Assembly: GCF_002865645.1 (NCBI RefSeq)
Contig: NW_020194684.1
Span: forward strand, 5,557,952-5,621,951
Length of the DNA stretch: 64,000 bases
DNA from: Hyaloscypha bicolor E
Lineage: Eukaryota > Ascomycota > Leotiomycetes > Helotiales > Hyaloscyphaceae
Reading direction: 5' to 3'
Made by a program: the position numbers and the translations under genes. The notes under the pieces were generated by a model. It was not told the DNA's origin and ran no database searches. It saw only the letters and a list, made by a program, of their open reading frames with translations. This document shows, piece by piece, positions 10,565 through 23,500 of this stretch (position 1 is the first letter of the stretch; the number at the start of each line of letters is the position of its first letter).

Positions 10565-12306
10565 GGTTCTTTGATTTGGACAGTCTGTAGATGGAAAGTC
10601 GAGACGCAAAGTTGAGGGGTGTGGTGGAGGTGGCTTGGAGAATTGGAGATAAGGAGTAAGACCTAAGCTAGGGCCAGAAGTGTCAATTACATGAGCGGAA
10701 TATGAAAGTGGCGTCCTGGAGGATTGATGGAGAAGGAACAGAATAAACTGTGGGAGGAAGCGTCGAATACTTTTGCAGAAAGTGAAGTTGGTGTGTTGGG
10801 TATTTGATGAAGTAAGGACTGGGAGGCGTAGAGGAGAACAGCCGAAAGATGTATTGGGAGGTGAAAGTGATGTTCTAAATAGTTGGTAGAATAAAGAAGC
10901 TAGGGTGTGGACGAGAGCTGGTGACCAATTCAGCGAAGTAAGGTGAGTCCCAAAATTGATGAGATGAGGAAGGCAAACTCACGACAGAAGTTATTCAAGC
11001 CTTGAGTCGAGAGGGATAGCTTTGTGGTGGATAACTTCGAAGCTGTTGACATGCAGCGTTGAACCACCCCGCGGAAAGTGAAGAACTTCAGAAGATTAAT
11101 AAAAGAAGGATGGATGCAATTTGACGGCAGAAGTCATCCACAATTTTAGTGGATAGTGATGGTATTGTGATGAATAGCTATGAAACTCACCGTGGTATGT
11201 CTGGATAGGATTTGGCAACACCTTAGCAAAGAAATGGTGAATATTGGGATTGAAATGTATTGGGTGCTGAATGTCTTGAGAAACCAACGGTGTGGAGTCG
11301 TAGGCCAAGGATGGGTGGAAATATGTTAAGTGGAGTTGGGTTGAATTCAATGGTTGAAGTGGCTTACTCTTGTTGAAAGGAAATGAAGGAGGTTGAAATG
11401 ATCAAGGCTTGAATGTTAGCGAGGTCTTCACAGAGGGGGGAGGATGGGACGAAAGGAGGGCCATCACTAGAGTAGAGGTGGTTTAATTGCACATCAATGT
11501 ACTAGACTTCTAGTATAATGAGACGTCAATGAACAACTCGAGACTGACTATCCCCTAAACACTACTTTGATGCAGGGCACAGTTCTATCTATTATCCTAG
11601 AATCTACATTTAACTTAATTTTCTTCTAATGTATTGAGCTGAAAGGGAGCACAGAGCGAATAAGAATGATTTGCGGCACATCGTACCGAATGTTCAGAAG
11701 TACTTTGGCACAATGAGGGTATATATGATGATTGAAGAGGAAAAGCAGATTTTGTTGCACTTCATACTCTTGTGCCAAACGAATATGCGGATCAGTCACA
11801 TTCCAAGAAATGAAAGCGAGAAGTTGATGAAGAGCCAGATCCGAATTTAATATTTCTTGAAGATATCAAGCAGTTATATTACTTACGGGGCAGTATCCAG
11901 CAACCATTTCTACATTAAAGAGCCGACGCTTAAAATTGAGTAGTGCGGCTTGCCTTCACACTGACAAGATCTTTGATGCGGAAAGCACTGAAGCTCTCTG
12001 TCTCTCATAGCGTTCCCTTATACAGAAAAATAGAACTTCTCATATATCTAGGTTGGACATTACTTTGTACTTGAAGTGTGAGGGAAATCAGATCAGAAGC
12101 GTGGGGGAGGCATTCATCATTACAGACGCACATCTGCTCACTTAGTGAAATTTGCGTATAGTATTTCATTTTGGTATGTACATATACTTATTCCTATCAG
12201 CCACAAAGCTAAACCTCAACCATAACTGGGACGGATCTGGAAACCATCCCAGAGCTGTTGCAATAGAAATCATTACCTTGTTCCCTTTCCCTATCGTCTC
12301 AGTCCA
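10565..12306. other. 1.7-kb intergenic region
   Basis: This lies between the start of the CUE-BTB gene and the end of the kinase gene. It is AT-rich with short purine-rich stretches on the plus strand. Several GTGAGT/GTAAGC-like words on the minus strand (near 10980, 11190, 11365) could be 5' leader introns of the CUE-BTB gene. No coding frame is convincing. Confidence 0.35.
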
Positions 12307-14564
12307 TCATTTCTCATCAGCCTCGTCATCTTCGGCTGGTTCCACCCGAACGAGAATCTCCTCCAATAAGCCCTCAAGAAAGACATCGACATCCTTACCC
12401 ATGCCTACTGGCTCTTGCTTGTCCCAATGGTCGATTTCTCTGCAAATATAGGCCAGTTTGTACACCAATTTCCTTAATTTTTCGTGTGCTGCTTCTGCGC
12501 GTTGTTGTTTCGGTGTAGTGCCAGTAGCTCGGAAGGCTTGCTGGAGATGATATTGCCGTCGCTTGAGTGCCTCTTCGAGAGCGGGGAATATCACATCATT
12601 GAGAGCATCAAGTTCACCATTAGGGCTGGCAGGTGCTGGGGTAGGCATCGAAGTTGGAGTACGCGAAGACTCAGAGGAGAGGCTCTCTCGGGATGGAGTG
12701 TTATCACGCAGCTTTGATGGTAAAGCTGGCAGCGGCTGTTGGCCTAGCTGGCGCGGATTGATATTCTGGGAAGTCAAGGGTTGTTGGGGAAGAGGGTGTT
12801 GCTTGGGTGCGGTGGTGATAGGTTGGTTGGTAAGTTTTTGTAGTGGTTGACTTTGGCCTCGGAATGGAGGTATTTCAGGTAACTTGATCGGTCCAAGCTT
12901 TGGTAGTGGTTGCTGGGTCGGTGGTCGAGGAGGTTGTGATGCGGCGTGGGTGTTGTGAGGCTGAAGAGGTATCTGAGGTAGCTGGGATTTCATTAATTGC
13001 GGAGGAGGTGATATGGTAAGAAACCCCACATCTCTCTGAAGTTGTTCTTGTAATGATTGGTCATAGTCTGGAGAACCCGTCGACTGTTGAGATGAGAATT
13101 GCTGATGGCTTGCTCGAGGGGTCTGTGGCAGCGCATTTTTCTGCTTTTCTGGTGAGGGCGGAAGGGGGATTTTGGCAGGAGACGTAGGTTGCATACTGGG
13201 AACAGGTCGTCGTTGTGGTGATGCTTGGCGCGGTTGATCAGAAATGGGAGAATTCATTGCCTTGACAGTATCAGCGCTGGAGACATATCCTGAATCCTTC
13301 ATCTTCGTCGGCGATGAACTTCGAGGTCGTTCAGCATAGTCGTCTTCGCTCTCCGAGGATCTTGATGATCGTGCATTTGTTGCAGACTCGCCCATCGCAT
13401 TTAACCCTGCTCTTCCCGTTGTTCTGCTTCCAACAGGTCGTACCGTTCCAAAGTCCCATAGGTCTTCGTTGGCTGGTGCAGTTCTTGGGAGCTCATCTCG
13501 TCCATCATCTGAGTCGTCATCATCGCCCTTGTGATGGACTGCCCATCGTTCATATCTCTCAATCAGTTCCGTGAGGTATGATGTCTTCTTCGCTCTTCGC
13601 ACGAAAGGATGCTTCAACAGCTCTCTTGCAGACGGTCGTTTTCTCGGATCCTTTTGCAGACACAGCTCGACAAATTCCTTGAATGCTTTCGAAAAGTTGC
13701 CTTCCAATTCTGGCGGTGGATTTTTGGGAATTAAGAACAGCACCTTCATCGGATGAATATCAGAGTAAGGGGGTTCGCCGTTGGCCAATTCGAGTGCGGT
13801 GATCCCCAAGGACCAGATATCCGCCTTGTGGTCATACCCAGACTGCTTGATCACCTCGGGGGCCATCCAGAAGGGCGTGCCAACGAAAGTATTCTTCTTC
13901 GTCATTGTGGCAGAAAGTTGACCAGAAACACCAAAGTCGGCGAGCTTGACTTGCCCATTGGCTCCCAGCAACACATTCGCAGCTGCAAACAAAAATTAGA
14001 AAATGCTCCTTTCTCAAATTGGCCAGAGCCTACCCTTGATATCTCGATGAAGTTTCTTATCTCCATGCAGATAATCCAATCCAAGGAGCAATTCTCGAAT
14101 AATGATCGAAATATAATCCTCCCCGATCAATCCTGGCTTCATCAGGTCCCCACAACTTCCCCCAGAGCAGAACTCCATGACGATCCATAGATCAGAACCC
14201 TTCAGATATGATCCATGGTATTGTGTGACATATGGCGAGTGGAGTTCGGAGAGAATGGATATTTCCTGGATGATATCTTCGACCTCATCTTCGGCATTTT
14301 CGACGTCAATTACTTTGATAGCCACAGCTTGTCCGGTGCGTTTGTCTACACTGTGACTAATTAGCAAGGTTCTTATGCCATTCCAGTGACTTCAGGCATT
14401 GGCATACCCTTTGTAGACTTTTCCAAAACTGCCACCGCCTGTGTCCAGTCAGTTGTGGTCTGCGGGCGCACCGTAATACGAGGATGGATACCAATGCAGT
14501 TCTGCTTCGTATAAAGCGTCTCGGGGTCAATGACACCGCCCATCATGCCACCTCCACCTGACAT
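12307..14564 (-). CDS. STE20/germinal-centre-type serine/threonine protein kinase (MST3/YSK group)
   Basis: Four exons, 14564-14492, 14438-14408, 14350-14034 and 13982-12307, give 698 aa. Exon 2 is only 31 nt and holds the glycine loop GGSFGKVYKG. The kinase domain (about residues 18-270) has AIKVIDVENAEDEVEDI, HRDIKAANVLL, ADFGVSG, the GTPFWMAPE activation segment and GYDHKADIWSLG. A long Pro/Gln/Ser-rich tail follows (about 300-630), ending in a charged helical segment (AAHEKLRKLVYKLAYICREIDHW) seen in fungal MST-1-like kinases. Such GCKs act with NDR kinases in septation and polarity; that role here is inference. It resembles MST3/YSK more than Nak1/POD-6 or SID1 in the N-lobe. Confidence 0.93.
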
Positions 14565-15589
14565 CTTTGCGGTTTATGGTCACCCAAAACCTTTTTCCTA
14601 CCCCGAGGAAGGGAAAAGGGCGTGTTTCCCTCCGTATAAACCCGTCTGCTGGGATATCCTGAGAAATGAGGGAAAGGATGCCGAGCGGGATATCTACCTT
14701 GCAACCCGAAGACGGTCAAACAGAATTTGAGGAGGAGGTAGACTCGATCGTGCAAAGAACTTGACGTGTTGGGGACCACGGCTGAGCTTGGAGGACGAGC
14801 CGCGTCGTTAACACGGTGATGGTGGGGTTAAATAATAAGGGCTGAGTGGACGCGACTCTCAACACCACTCGATTTCTATAAAGGTGAATATGACTAGAAT
14901 CGGTTCTCTTCCGTTTCCAGCCGGTGGGTATTCTCTGGGCAAGGTCATAGGAGAGGGCTGAGGTTGCTGGCAGTTGAGTTGGGAATGTAGATTTCATGAG
15001 TCGGCGTTTCAAAAATCCGGGGAAGGTAAGCACGACACAGGATAAAAGTGAGTGGCAAATGCAGGTACACCAGCAGAAAGAGGATCTTATCGGAAGTTGA
15101 AACGTGAGGATCACCCCTTTGCCATAAGCGTTTAAATCGTCTTGCTTTCTTTTCCTCGGGAGATCAGTTGGTGGGACAGTTTTGTTGTGATTTCACGAAC
15201 TCTTCTCCGTAGCCAATCAAGTCCCATTCGCCTAAAACCTTGGTTGGGTCCAGGGGCTCAGGAACAGAAACAATGGACTCACATTACTAAATGCAGATTG
15301 CTGGATGCTACGAATCACCACCAACAAACAAGTCACAGGGCTGCCTATCAGTGAAGACTTAAGAAGGATCATTGGTTGGGATTGTTCATGAATTCATTCT
15401 ATGCCCAATTTGTCATTGGCCCAGAGTCCCTCTAGATGCAAGCAATGAGACCGGGAGAAAGTGTGAAAACGCCTGCCATGTACCTCTGAACCTCAGTAAC
15501 CCATGCCAAAGACCTTCCTCGAGCGGATGGACAACTGTGCGGATATAGCAGCCGCTGATAATGCCGAGATGTTACGAAGTACGGGGAGT
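14565..15589. other. 1.0-kb intergenic region
   Basis: Presumed promoter of the kinase gene and 3' region of the UBX gene. Open frames on both strands lack family resemblance and start codon context; I see no gene. Confidence 0.4.
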
Positions 15590-17288
15590 CTAGTCCTCAA
15601 CGAACTCCACCATTACCGTTCCGTTCTTGAGCCCAGCATCCTCGATCGTCTCATCAAGGTGCTCAATCAGATCCTTGCCCATACCTTTCAGGTCGAACGC
15701 AACTCCCTCCTTCCCTTCCAATGGATCAGCCTTAAGCCATTCGTAAATCCGACGTACGGTATCACCGACTCTGAATCTGCGTACAACACGCCCATTGGAA
15801 TGTCGGAATTGAATGCGAGTGACTTGAGGTCCCATCTCAGGCTCGGTGTGAGGGTTGTTTGGTAAGATCTGTGAGAAAGCAGAAGCTCCTGCACCATTGC
15901 TAGCCTCGCCATTTTCGGGCTCGGTGTTCGCAGACCTCCCCTCAACCTCCTTTCCTTTTCCTTTGCTGACATCCCCAAAACTCTTCGTCAGATCATCAGG
16001 GTCGTCTTCCTTGGGGCCGGCAGCAGTTCCGTTGTTCTGAAGGCTGTTCTGTAAGGCCAAATCCAGCATCTCCTCTTCTGTAAGTCGGTCAACGTCAATC
16101 GACTTTGCTTTCTCAGGCTTCCGCTTAGCAACAGGGTTCTTCTTTTTGACGTCAAGGCTGTACCGATCGAGAAACTCAACTAGCTGCATGAGGAACTCGC
16201 CAGCTTGTGGAACCGGTGGTCCAGACCATACTTTGACCTGTTCTCCAGTTCTCGGGTCGACGATAGCAATGTGAGGATATGCAGCTTGGCTGTCTTTGGA
16301 TGGAAAATAGTATTGGGCGTACTGATTGCCTCGCGGGTCATCCTTCATGTACTGAATGAAGATAAAGTTTTCCTTAACCAGCTCCTTGATGCCCTCATGC
16401 TTCCAAATGTCCCGATTAAGTTGCTGGCAATCGAATATGGACGAATCTTGTACGTTGACCAATATCCACTTATTTTCTTCCTTGCCCTTGTCTCGAGCAA
16501 CGTCCCACGGTACTTGGTGCATCAGCTCGAATGGTGGTCTGAACAATTCAGCGAGACGGGCGGCTTTGGACGATGCTTCGGAAGCTCCACCAGTTGCTTC
16601 GGCAAGACCTTGACGACGTGACGATGCATCAACAGATTCATCCCAGATTGAAGGTACAGGTCTTTGGTTGAAGAGGCCGGCCGGGGGCTCTGTGAGGTGA
16701 TTAGCTCTGTGGGAGATTAATCAAGTTGCCATACATACGTCTGTTTTGTCTACCTCTCATTTGTTGCAAAACTGCTGCGTGCATGTCCTCAGTATCCCAG
16801 TCTCCCTCAGGTCCTCCCACCAAAGTTTCCGTTCTCCGTCCTATAGGTGCTCTCACCCCATCGGCATCGTAGCCGCCGCTGGCATCGCCACCAGCATAGA
16901 GCTCTTCCTGCATTCTCCTCGCAATAGCCTCGTCGTCTTCCAAATCAGCGGCGTGAGCTGCAGCTGTAGCCGCTACCCGTTCAGCAGCCTCCTCGTCATT
17001 GTCATCGTCATCAAGATCCATATTCTCATCATCATCCGAGCCGATTTCAATAGCTTCTTTCGAAGTCCCCTGCCCAGCACTTGCAGAACCAGTTTGCGGT
17101 CGAGTAGAGGTAGGTACAGTTGGCGCAGATGGTTCAGGTTGTTGGTCCAAGCCTGATGCAAGCTCAGGAGAGTCGAAGAAGAGTTGGATGGCCTGTTCAT
17201 GGTTGTTCTCCGTCAAGCCTAAATATCGTCTCGCAACATCAGCGCCGGCGCCAGTGAACGCCATGAAATGGCCGATCGCGTCATCCAT
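15590..17288 (-). CDS. UBX5: UBA-UAS-UBX domain protein (UBXN7/Ubx5 type)
   Basis: Adaptor that links ubiquitylated proteins to the p97/Cdc48 ATPase. Two exons, 17288-16739 and 16689-15590, give 549 aa. A UBA domain opens the protein (FMAFTGAGADVARRYLGLTE, residues 9-45), followed by an acidic linker and a UIM-like helix (EDDEAIARRMQEEL). The UAS thioredoxin-like domain spans about 225-350 (KWILVNVQDSSIFDCQQLNRD, HIAIVDPRTGEQV). A second UIM-like helix (LTEEEMLDLALQNSL) precedes the C-terminal UBX domain (TRIQFRHSNGRVVRRFRVGD). Domain order and length match the family. Exon 1 ends in one base of a Gln codon restored by the acceptor CACAG|AG. Confidence 0.95.
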
Positions 17289-18204
17289 GGTGGGCAGTTG
17301 GTCGATGGTAGATTATTTCTTCGAAGGTCAAGGTGAGAAAGTGGTCAAGACTTGTGGAGAGAAGAGGTGGTAGGTGACGTAGAAAACCGAGGGGGGTGAT
17401 TGATTCACAGGACCGGGTGATCGACGTGGGAGACACAGACTGTTGACACGAGTCGTGGGGTGAATGCCGTGAATGGCAGGATCAGAAGTTGCAAATAAGC
17501 ACCTCGACAGCTTCCCTAGACATTATTTGTGGCGGTGATTAAATTTAAGAAATTTTGTTGGGAAACAAAGAGCATGAAAGCACAACCTGCGCTTATCTGC
17601 AGGTAGTTTGAGGTGGCAACATGAAAAGGCTGAGCGCAAGGCTACCAAATGGGCGTGGGGGGCAATGAACCTGGGGAAAGCCTGTAGCCTGAAGAAAAGG
17701 CAGAGAGCATTCCAAGGGGGATCAGGCCGATATTTTTTATTCGACACCTAAATCTAGCTGATTCACTCATTGAGACAGGTGATTTTATTTATTCTACCTC
17801 ACAACTAAATTCCCTCACAATTAATATCAGAATAAGAAAGTAGTGAATTCTACAGCAAGCTGCGTGACAGATTACAAGCTGCGGCTGGTAAGCCATTTTC
17901 CTCATTATGTCAGAATACTGTTACAGACGTCACCAGTTCATAAAAGATGAACCCCTTCTTCTCCACATCCTCCACCCAGCTCACAGAGTTTGCCGTGCCA
18001 GATCACATTATTGCCATCCTCTATTCCTCAACAATAGTCTCTAGCAGCCTCCTCACGCTCTCCGTACTGCCCCCATAGCTATAAGTTTCAATTATTCTCA
18101 ATATTCTCAATACCTCCTCCTTCTCCATTGGACTCTTAGTTGAAAATCCTGTCATAAACAAAAGAAACATGGTAAAGTGCTATTAGGAACTTCAGAGTGC
18201 TAGG
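17289..18204. other. AT-rich intergenic region
   Basis: Contains the UBX gene promoter and then AT-rich sequence with no supported gene. Confidence 0.4.
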
Positions 18205-18767
18205 TTATGCTACCAGATGGGGCACTCGCTGAATCTCATCTTTGCAGCTATAGCGAGATTGTCGGAACTCTTGTGTCGGATCGACCTCAGATATGCTCGA
18301 GTCACGATATTCCGGTAAAAGCCCGAAACCACTCGGGTTCATGACTACAAAGTAGTTTCCAGGTTCCTTCAACTCAGCCTTCAGTTCTCGTTCTTCATCG
18401 GTTGTCAAAGCTGAAAAGAAGGCAGCGAGTCCTCCAACGATCCCTAATTTTGTTCGAGTTCCAGTACATTCGCTAGAAAAGTCAGTTTATTATCTTATAG
18501 AGGACCTACAGACAATCCCAGACAACGCTGCCGGTTTAGAAACTTCCTTATTCGGTCTATAATGCGGGAGGCGTCATTTCTGTATGCCACTTGTGGATTG
18601 TAATTGCTAAAATCCTATTGTTGTTAGCATTTCTCTTTCATCAGGCACTTTGCATTTGTTTACCAAACATGTTTGTGCACACACTGCTGCAAAACAGCCA
18701 GCCATTCATTTCGCACTAAACTGATCTGTAATCCATTGAATTTGAACATACCCCACACACGGGTCAT
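18205..18767 (-). CDS. Small hypothetical protein, three weakly supported exons
   Basis: I do not recognise the family. An ATG at 18767, preceded by in-frame stops, opens a frame reading MTRVWGMFKFNGLQ to 18664 (donor GTAAAC). A TTTTAG acceptor restores frame at 18606 with CNYNPQVAYRNDASRIIDRI. The last exon, ending at 18205, reads GIVGGLAAFFSALTTDEE and then PGNYFVVMNPSGFG. The exon 2-3 join needs a weak donor: either GTCCTC at 18505 to an acceptor at 18444 (147 aa) or GTCTGT at 18513 to 18473 (154 aa). Amino-acid composition looks protein-like rather than random, with a Gly/Ala-rich hydrophobic patch in exon 3. It could also be a decaying gene. Confidence 0.35.
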
Positions 18768-20505
18768 TGCTCATTATGATCGAGGTGGCAACCGATGCCT
18801 TTGATTCTCGTATGCAGAAGTGTTTTGGACTGAAGCGATTTGATTCGGATCAGAAGAGAGCCCACGTTCTTGCCTTGGAGCTATGAGGTAAATGAGCATG
18901 CTGTCGGTGCGACGACAGATCAGCATGTCGACCATGAATCCGCAAAATGGTTAATAGTACGTCGATTACGAGGGGGGTTCAATCTTGAATATTAGAAACC
19001 GATCTTGTGGTTCGGGTAAATTGCAACTATAGTAACCGGCATCTCGGATGCTAGACTCTCGAGTGATATAAGCAACATTTCTGGTCATATACATAATGGA
19101 TATCTGGTAAGAATGATTGCTGGAGCTGTTAGGTTAATATCTAGCTGCTCCGGACCTGTCGACGCGTATCCGGATGCCAAAATGAGTAATTCCAAAAAGC
19201 AAAGAATTATGCAGTTAGAGTGAGGCAGTCTCTTAGGTCGCAGCATGAATGGCAACCGATGCATCGACTTCTATCGATCAGATCGCGAGTTGCGAAATTC
19301 TATGGCCGAACTTAGAGCCGAATCTGGAAATAAAACTCGCCGGGAACTAAAACCTTAAGTCGACAAAAAAAAACTTCGTGCTAGGCATTCTAATTTCGCT
19401 GACTGTTAGGCAGGAGTCGACAAACCAACAGGATGTTATATTTGACGTAAAGAAATGGATATTCAAAGAGGCACATGGGATTGAGTGGCACTTGCAAGCC
19501 GGGACAATAGAGAATTTAGTCATAGTAGAGCAACACCGAACAGGATCGACAGATATTTGATCCTCCATATCGGGAAGAAGCTACTGGCAACGTTCCAGAC
19601 TCTCGGTAGAGATCGGAGAATTCTAAGATAAGTAAACTCACGATATTCGGGGGTTTGAGCGGCTAGGGAGTCGGGGCTTGTTAGAAGTAAGAGATTCAGG
19701 GGGGGCACACTTATTTGTCATTCTTGGCAGCGCCAGTAATGATTTGTCCTTGTTAAGAGCTGTCTATGTAAACTGCATCAAATCTCGATTTTCCGGCTAG
19801 GCCCCAAGCTTGTCAACAAAAAAATAAAGCGGCGCCATCCCGCTTGGGGAGGAAGCCAGTGTCATTGAATTCCCGAACTAGCTTTCGGCTCAGGGCAAAT
19901 TTCATAGCTTGGATGTCACTTGGTTCTTGAGATTTCAAGCAGACGGTATGCGGACGAAGGCCAGGAACAGCGCAAACATCCATCATTGGTCAAATAGTAC
20001 AAAGATCTTGAAGAGGCTTCTTTGTGGCTCTCGGGAGTATAGAATGGACCATGGGCCGAGTATCGAAATAACGTCGTTGAATTGGGTTGAGGTCGGGACT
20101 GTTTCACGGGGGTGTGGACTCGGGTCGAATCCAGCCCTTAAAGGAAGACTAAAGGGAAAGTGTATCCAGGGTATTGGGCAGTGTCATTGACGCCTTAGGA
20201 TGGGGTTGAAGGTTATGATGATGCTTTTCGAGAAGTGAGATCACATTCATCAAACAACTTTTCGATCCGAAAAGCTTTGACCAACTTCAATTTCGCCCTG
20301 GTCACGTGATCTCTTTTAACCTCAATCCGGGAGGTGCGCAACTCGCCTCTGCCTTCAGAATGGAAGGCAACAGACGTGCGTGGTCAAATTTCTTGCTTGC
20401 AATGCTTACACCCTCGACACATTTGTTTTTTGGTTAAAGCTGACTCGTCTTCCTGAAGATCCTGGAGCGTAATGCATCGCCTCCCCAACTTCAATCCACG
20501 TCACG
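18768..20505. other. 1.7-kb gene-poor region
   Basis: Only short frames on both strands; none has a recognisable product. A plus-strand coding-like run near 18780-18885 (ending HVLALEL) is too short and isolated to call. The ECM29 promoter lies at the right end. Confidence 0.35.
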
Positions 20506-23500
20506 ATGTCGACAGAGGCCAGAGAGCTGGAACTGGTGGGCAAGGTTGAGATGCGCATCGCCCTTGCAAAAGATGACAAGCTGGAGTCTATTCTAAAGCC
20601 TTACCTGCCCCCTTTGCTCCTGAAGCTCGCCAGCGAGCATCCTGCTGTGCGGAACAAGGTGCGGTGTCCCGCCACCCTTCCAAACGTGAAGAGTCAAATT
20701 TACTGACTTTGATCACCAGGTCATCTCAACATGTCAACATATAAAAATTCGTCTTGCGGGAAGCCAGTAGGTCGAGAACCGTTTTAGCAAAAAAAACATT
20801 TTAGCTCATCATTCATCAGGGGTATTGTTTTGCCCGTGGGAGCCCTCTTGAAGCAGTACAAAGAGAATCCTGATTCTTCCATGATTAGACACTTTGACCT
20901 CATGTTCATACAGCAAAGTGTTGGAAAACTGCCCTCAAATGTCAGTCCTTGGATCAATTTATGGTCAGAACTTGGTGTAATGATTGTGATACAGGAACAA
21001 ATGGAATTATTGCCGACAATCTTGCACGGCTTAGCAAAAGACTCTGGAAAACCAACATGTGCAACTATCTTCAACTTATTCCTTCGCCTGTTGCCTCAAC
21101 TTAGCATACCGCCTCGTGGAAGCCAGGAAGACATTGAATTACGCCAACATCTCGGACTCGATGTCCACCAAGAAGATGCTCAGTTTGTGGCATCCTGGTT
21201 CGGCAAGCTTATGCTTTTATCGACTGTTCGGTCTACTGCTAGTGGAGTTACCTGTCCAGGACTGACTGTCCAAGAGTACGAGTTCCTGACCCTGAATGGA
21301 AAGCAGGAGACATGGGATTCTTCCGCAGACGAAGGACTGAACTTGACTCAGACGAAGATCATGGTTCTTGCTTTCCTAACAAGTGGCGCATTCACTGACG
21401 AGGAGCGGTTCCTACCTGCTCTTTTTGCATCTGGCGATGCCAACTCCAAGATCTCCGGTGCGGGCGACGACTTGTTAAAACGATCCAAAATGTCATTAGA
21501 AAAACCGGAAATCATTCAGAATTTGCTGCAGATTTACTTCACCCTAAAACCAGCACTTCAAACAAGACTGCTTGTGCTTTTAACTAAATCTGCTGTTTCC
21601 ACAACTTTCACACAACAAGTCATCCGAATTGTGCAGGAAGCATTACAGCCAGACGACAATGCGAATCTTCCAGCGAAGGGCCTCGAGACGATCAAGTTCC
21701 GCAATGCTCTGTTTAATTACATGAACTGGGCATCTCGAATAGCCTCTGTTGATAATATCTCTCGGGTTGCGCCCCAACTTGTTGGATTCCTTCGCAGCTA
21801 TATTGAAGACCAAGGCTGGCCTGTTCCGAACGAAAGATCGTCGGACGCCGCATCACTGAGAGCTCTAGCTTATGAAACTCTGGGATCGTTAGCAAAAACA
21901 ACCCCCTCTATTGTTCTCGAAATAGACCTATCCTTGGTTCGGTGGCTATTCAGGTCTTTAACAGAAGAAGGGTCGTCTGACACTATCTTTGTTAGTATCG
22001 AGGGAGCTTTGGCAAGTCTGCTCAATACTTTTTCTACACCGTTGAATATCGCCATCCGGGATGAGCTACGCCTGTTGTTACTCAAGTACATGACACTAGA
22101 GGAAGGCGAAGCTATTGTCAGAAGTGCTCGATTTGCAACTGTTCGTTGGGCAAACCGGTGTCTTGAGTACAATGATATTGTGGGGCGGTGGATAGATATA
22201 TTGGCCCTGGGAGGACGGACCGATGAACGAAGTGATGTAATTGAAGAGGGCAAAAAGGGACTGGTGAGTTCCAACCGAACATTGTAATCAAGAGTCGAAC
22301 GCTGACCAGTATTTACTTTAGGACCCTTACTGGTATCGATTACTCAACGCGTCTCCTACTTCATCTTCTTGCCCTCTCCCAGATTGGAATGAGATGGTCA
22401 AAGTTTTCTTCACTTCCCACAGCATGCTTGAGAACTCTAGCATTTCCAACAGTATGAAAACTGGCATGGACATAGATGCTGTATCTGTATTTGGCAATTT
22501 CCCTGGCCCTAAAATCCATGCATTTTCCTCCGCTATCAATTATTGCCGTCGAATGCTTCTGATGGCTGCGTTGGAGAAGACAGAGAGCCCTCTTACTGTG
22601 GATGCGGATTGGGAACGGCAGTTGGATGTTCTGTTCCGATCCGACAGGCTGTCCCGAAAAGCTATGAAGGATCATGTCAGCTCTGTGGACCAGGAGGCAC
22701 TGTTCATCTATCTTACTGCGTCTTTCGAAGGCATGCTCAGAAATGATGGAAACGGCCTTGGAGAATGCGGCAAATGCTTTGTCGAGATAGCGTCTATTGC
22801 TCCAAGTAGGACCATTGCAAAGCTTGCAGGGAGAGCTGCTGAGTTGCTACCATCGATTCGGTCGAACAACGTCGCCACGCGTTTCCTTGCAACCCAGGCA
22901 TTTGGGATTCTCGCGCCTCACCCCGTGTCTCCTGCAGAATCCACACAAGGATTCATGACATTACTCACTCATGATATCAAGCCGTGGTCCACCGCGGTAG
23001 GTGCAGGTGCGAACAAAGTCCATGGTTCCATTCTTGCGTTAGGCTCCATTCTTAGTAGGAGTGCATACTATGGCCGCCTCGGCAATATCGACCACGTTAG
23101 CATTGAGGAAACTGTTACCCTTCTGTTGAACGTTTTGGCGGAGGCAAAGGATGCCTCAACAAGAGAAGCTGTCCTTCATGCAGTAGGACAACTCAGTGCG
23201 TCAGGTGTCCTTACTGCCGCGCTGGTCGAAAAATCTTCTTACGGTACAACTGCGATCATTGAACTACTGACGGTCGAAGCTAAGAAGGGGAATGAGAAAT
23301 CAATCTCGGCCTTAGGACGGTTTGCGCTTATATTCGATGAGATTGTTCAGCAATCAGATGGTCCACTTATATCAATTACATCTAACCTCTACAGTCTGTT
23401 CGAACTCAAGCAGGCTGAAACCCATTTCACTGTCGGAGAAGCTCTCAGCTGTATTGCTGCCGGATGGGAGTCCGATGTTCTTCAACTCAGCCTGGACGTT

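Noticed and set aside
11096..11350. 84-codon His/Tyr/Pro-rich minus-strand frame
   Set aside because: Composition reflects repeated GTGG/GGAAT words of the opposite strand; no domain.
20060..20150. tRNA B-box-like GGTCGAATCC
   Set aside because: No matching A box at the right distance and no cloverleaf could be drawn.
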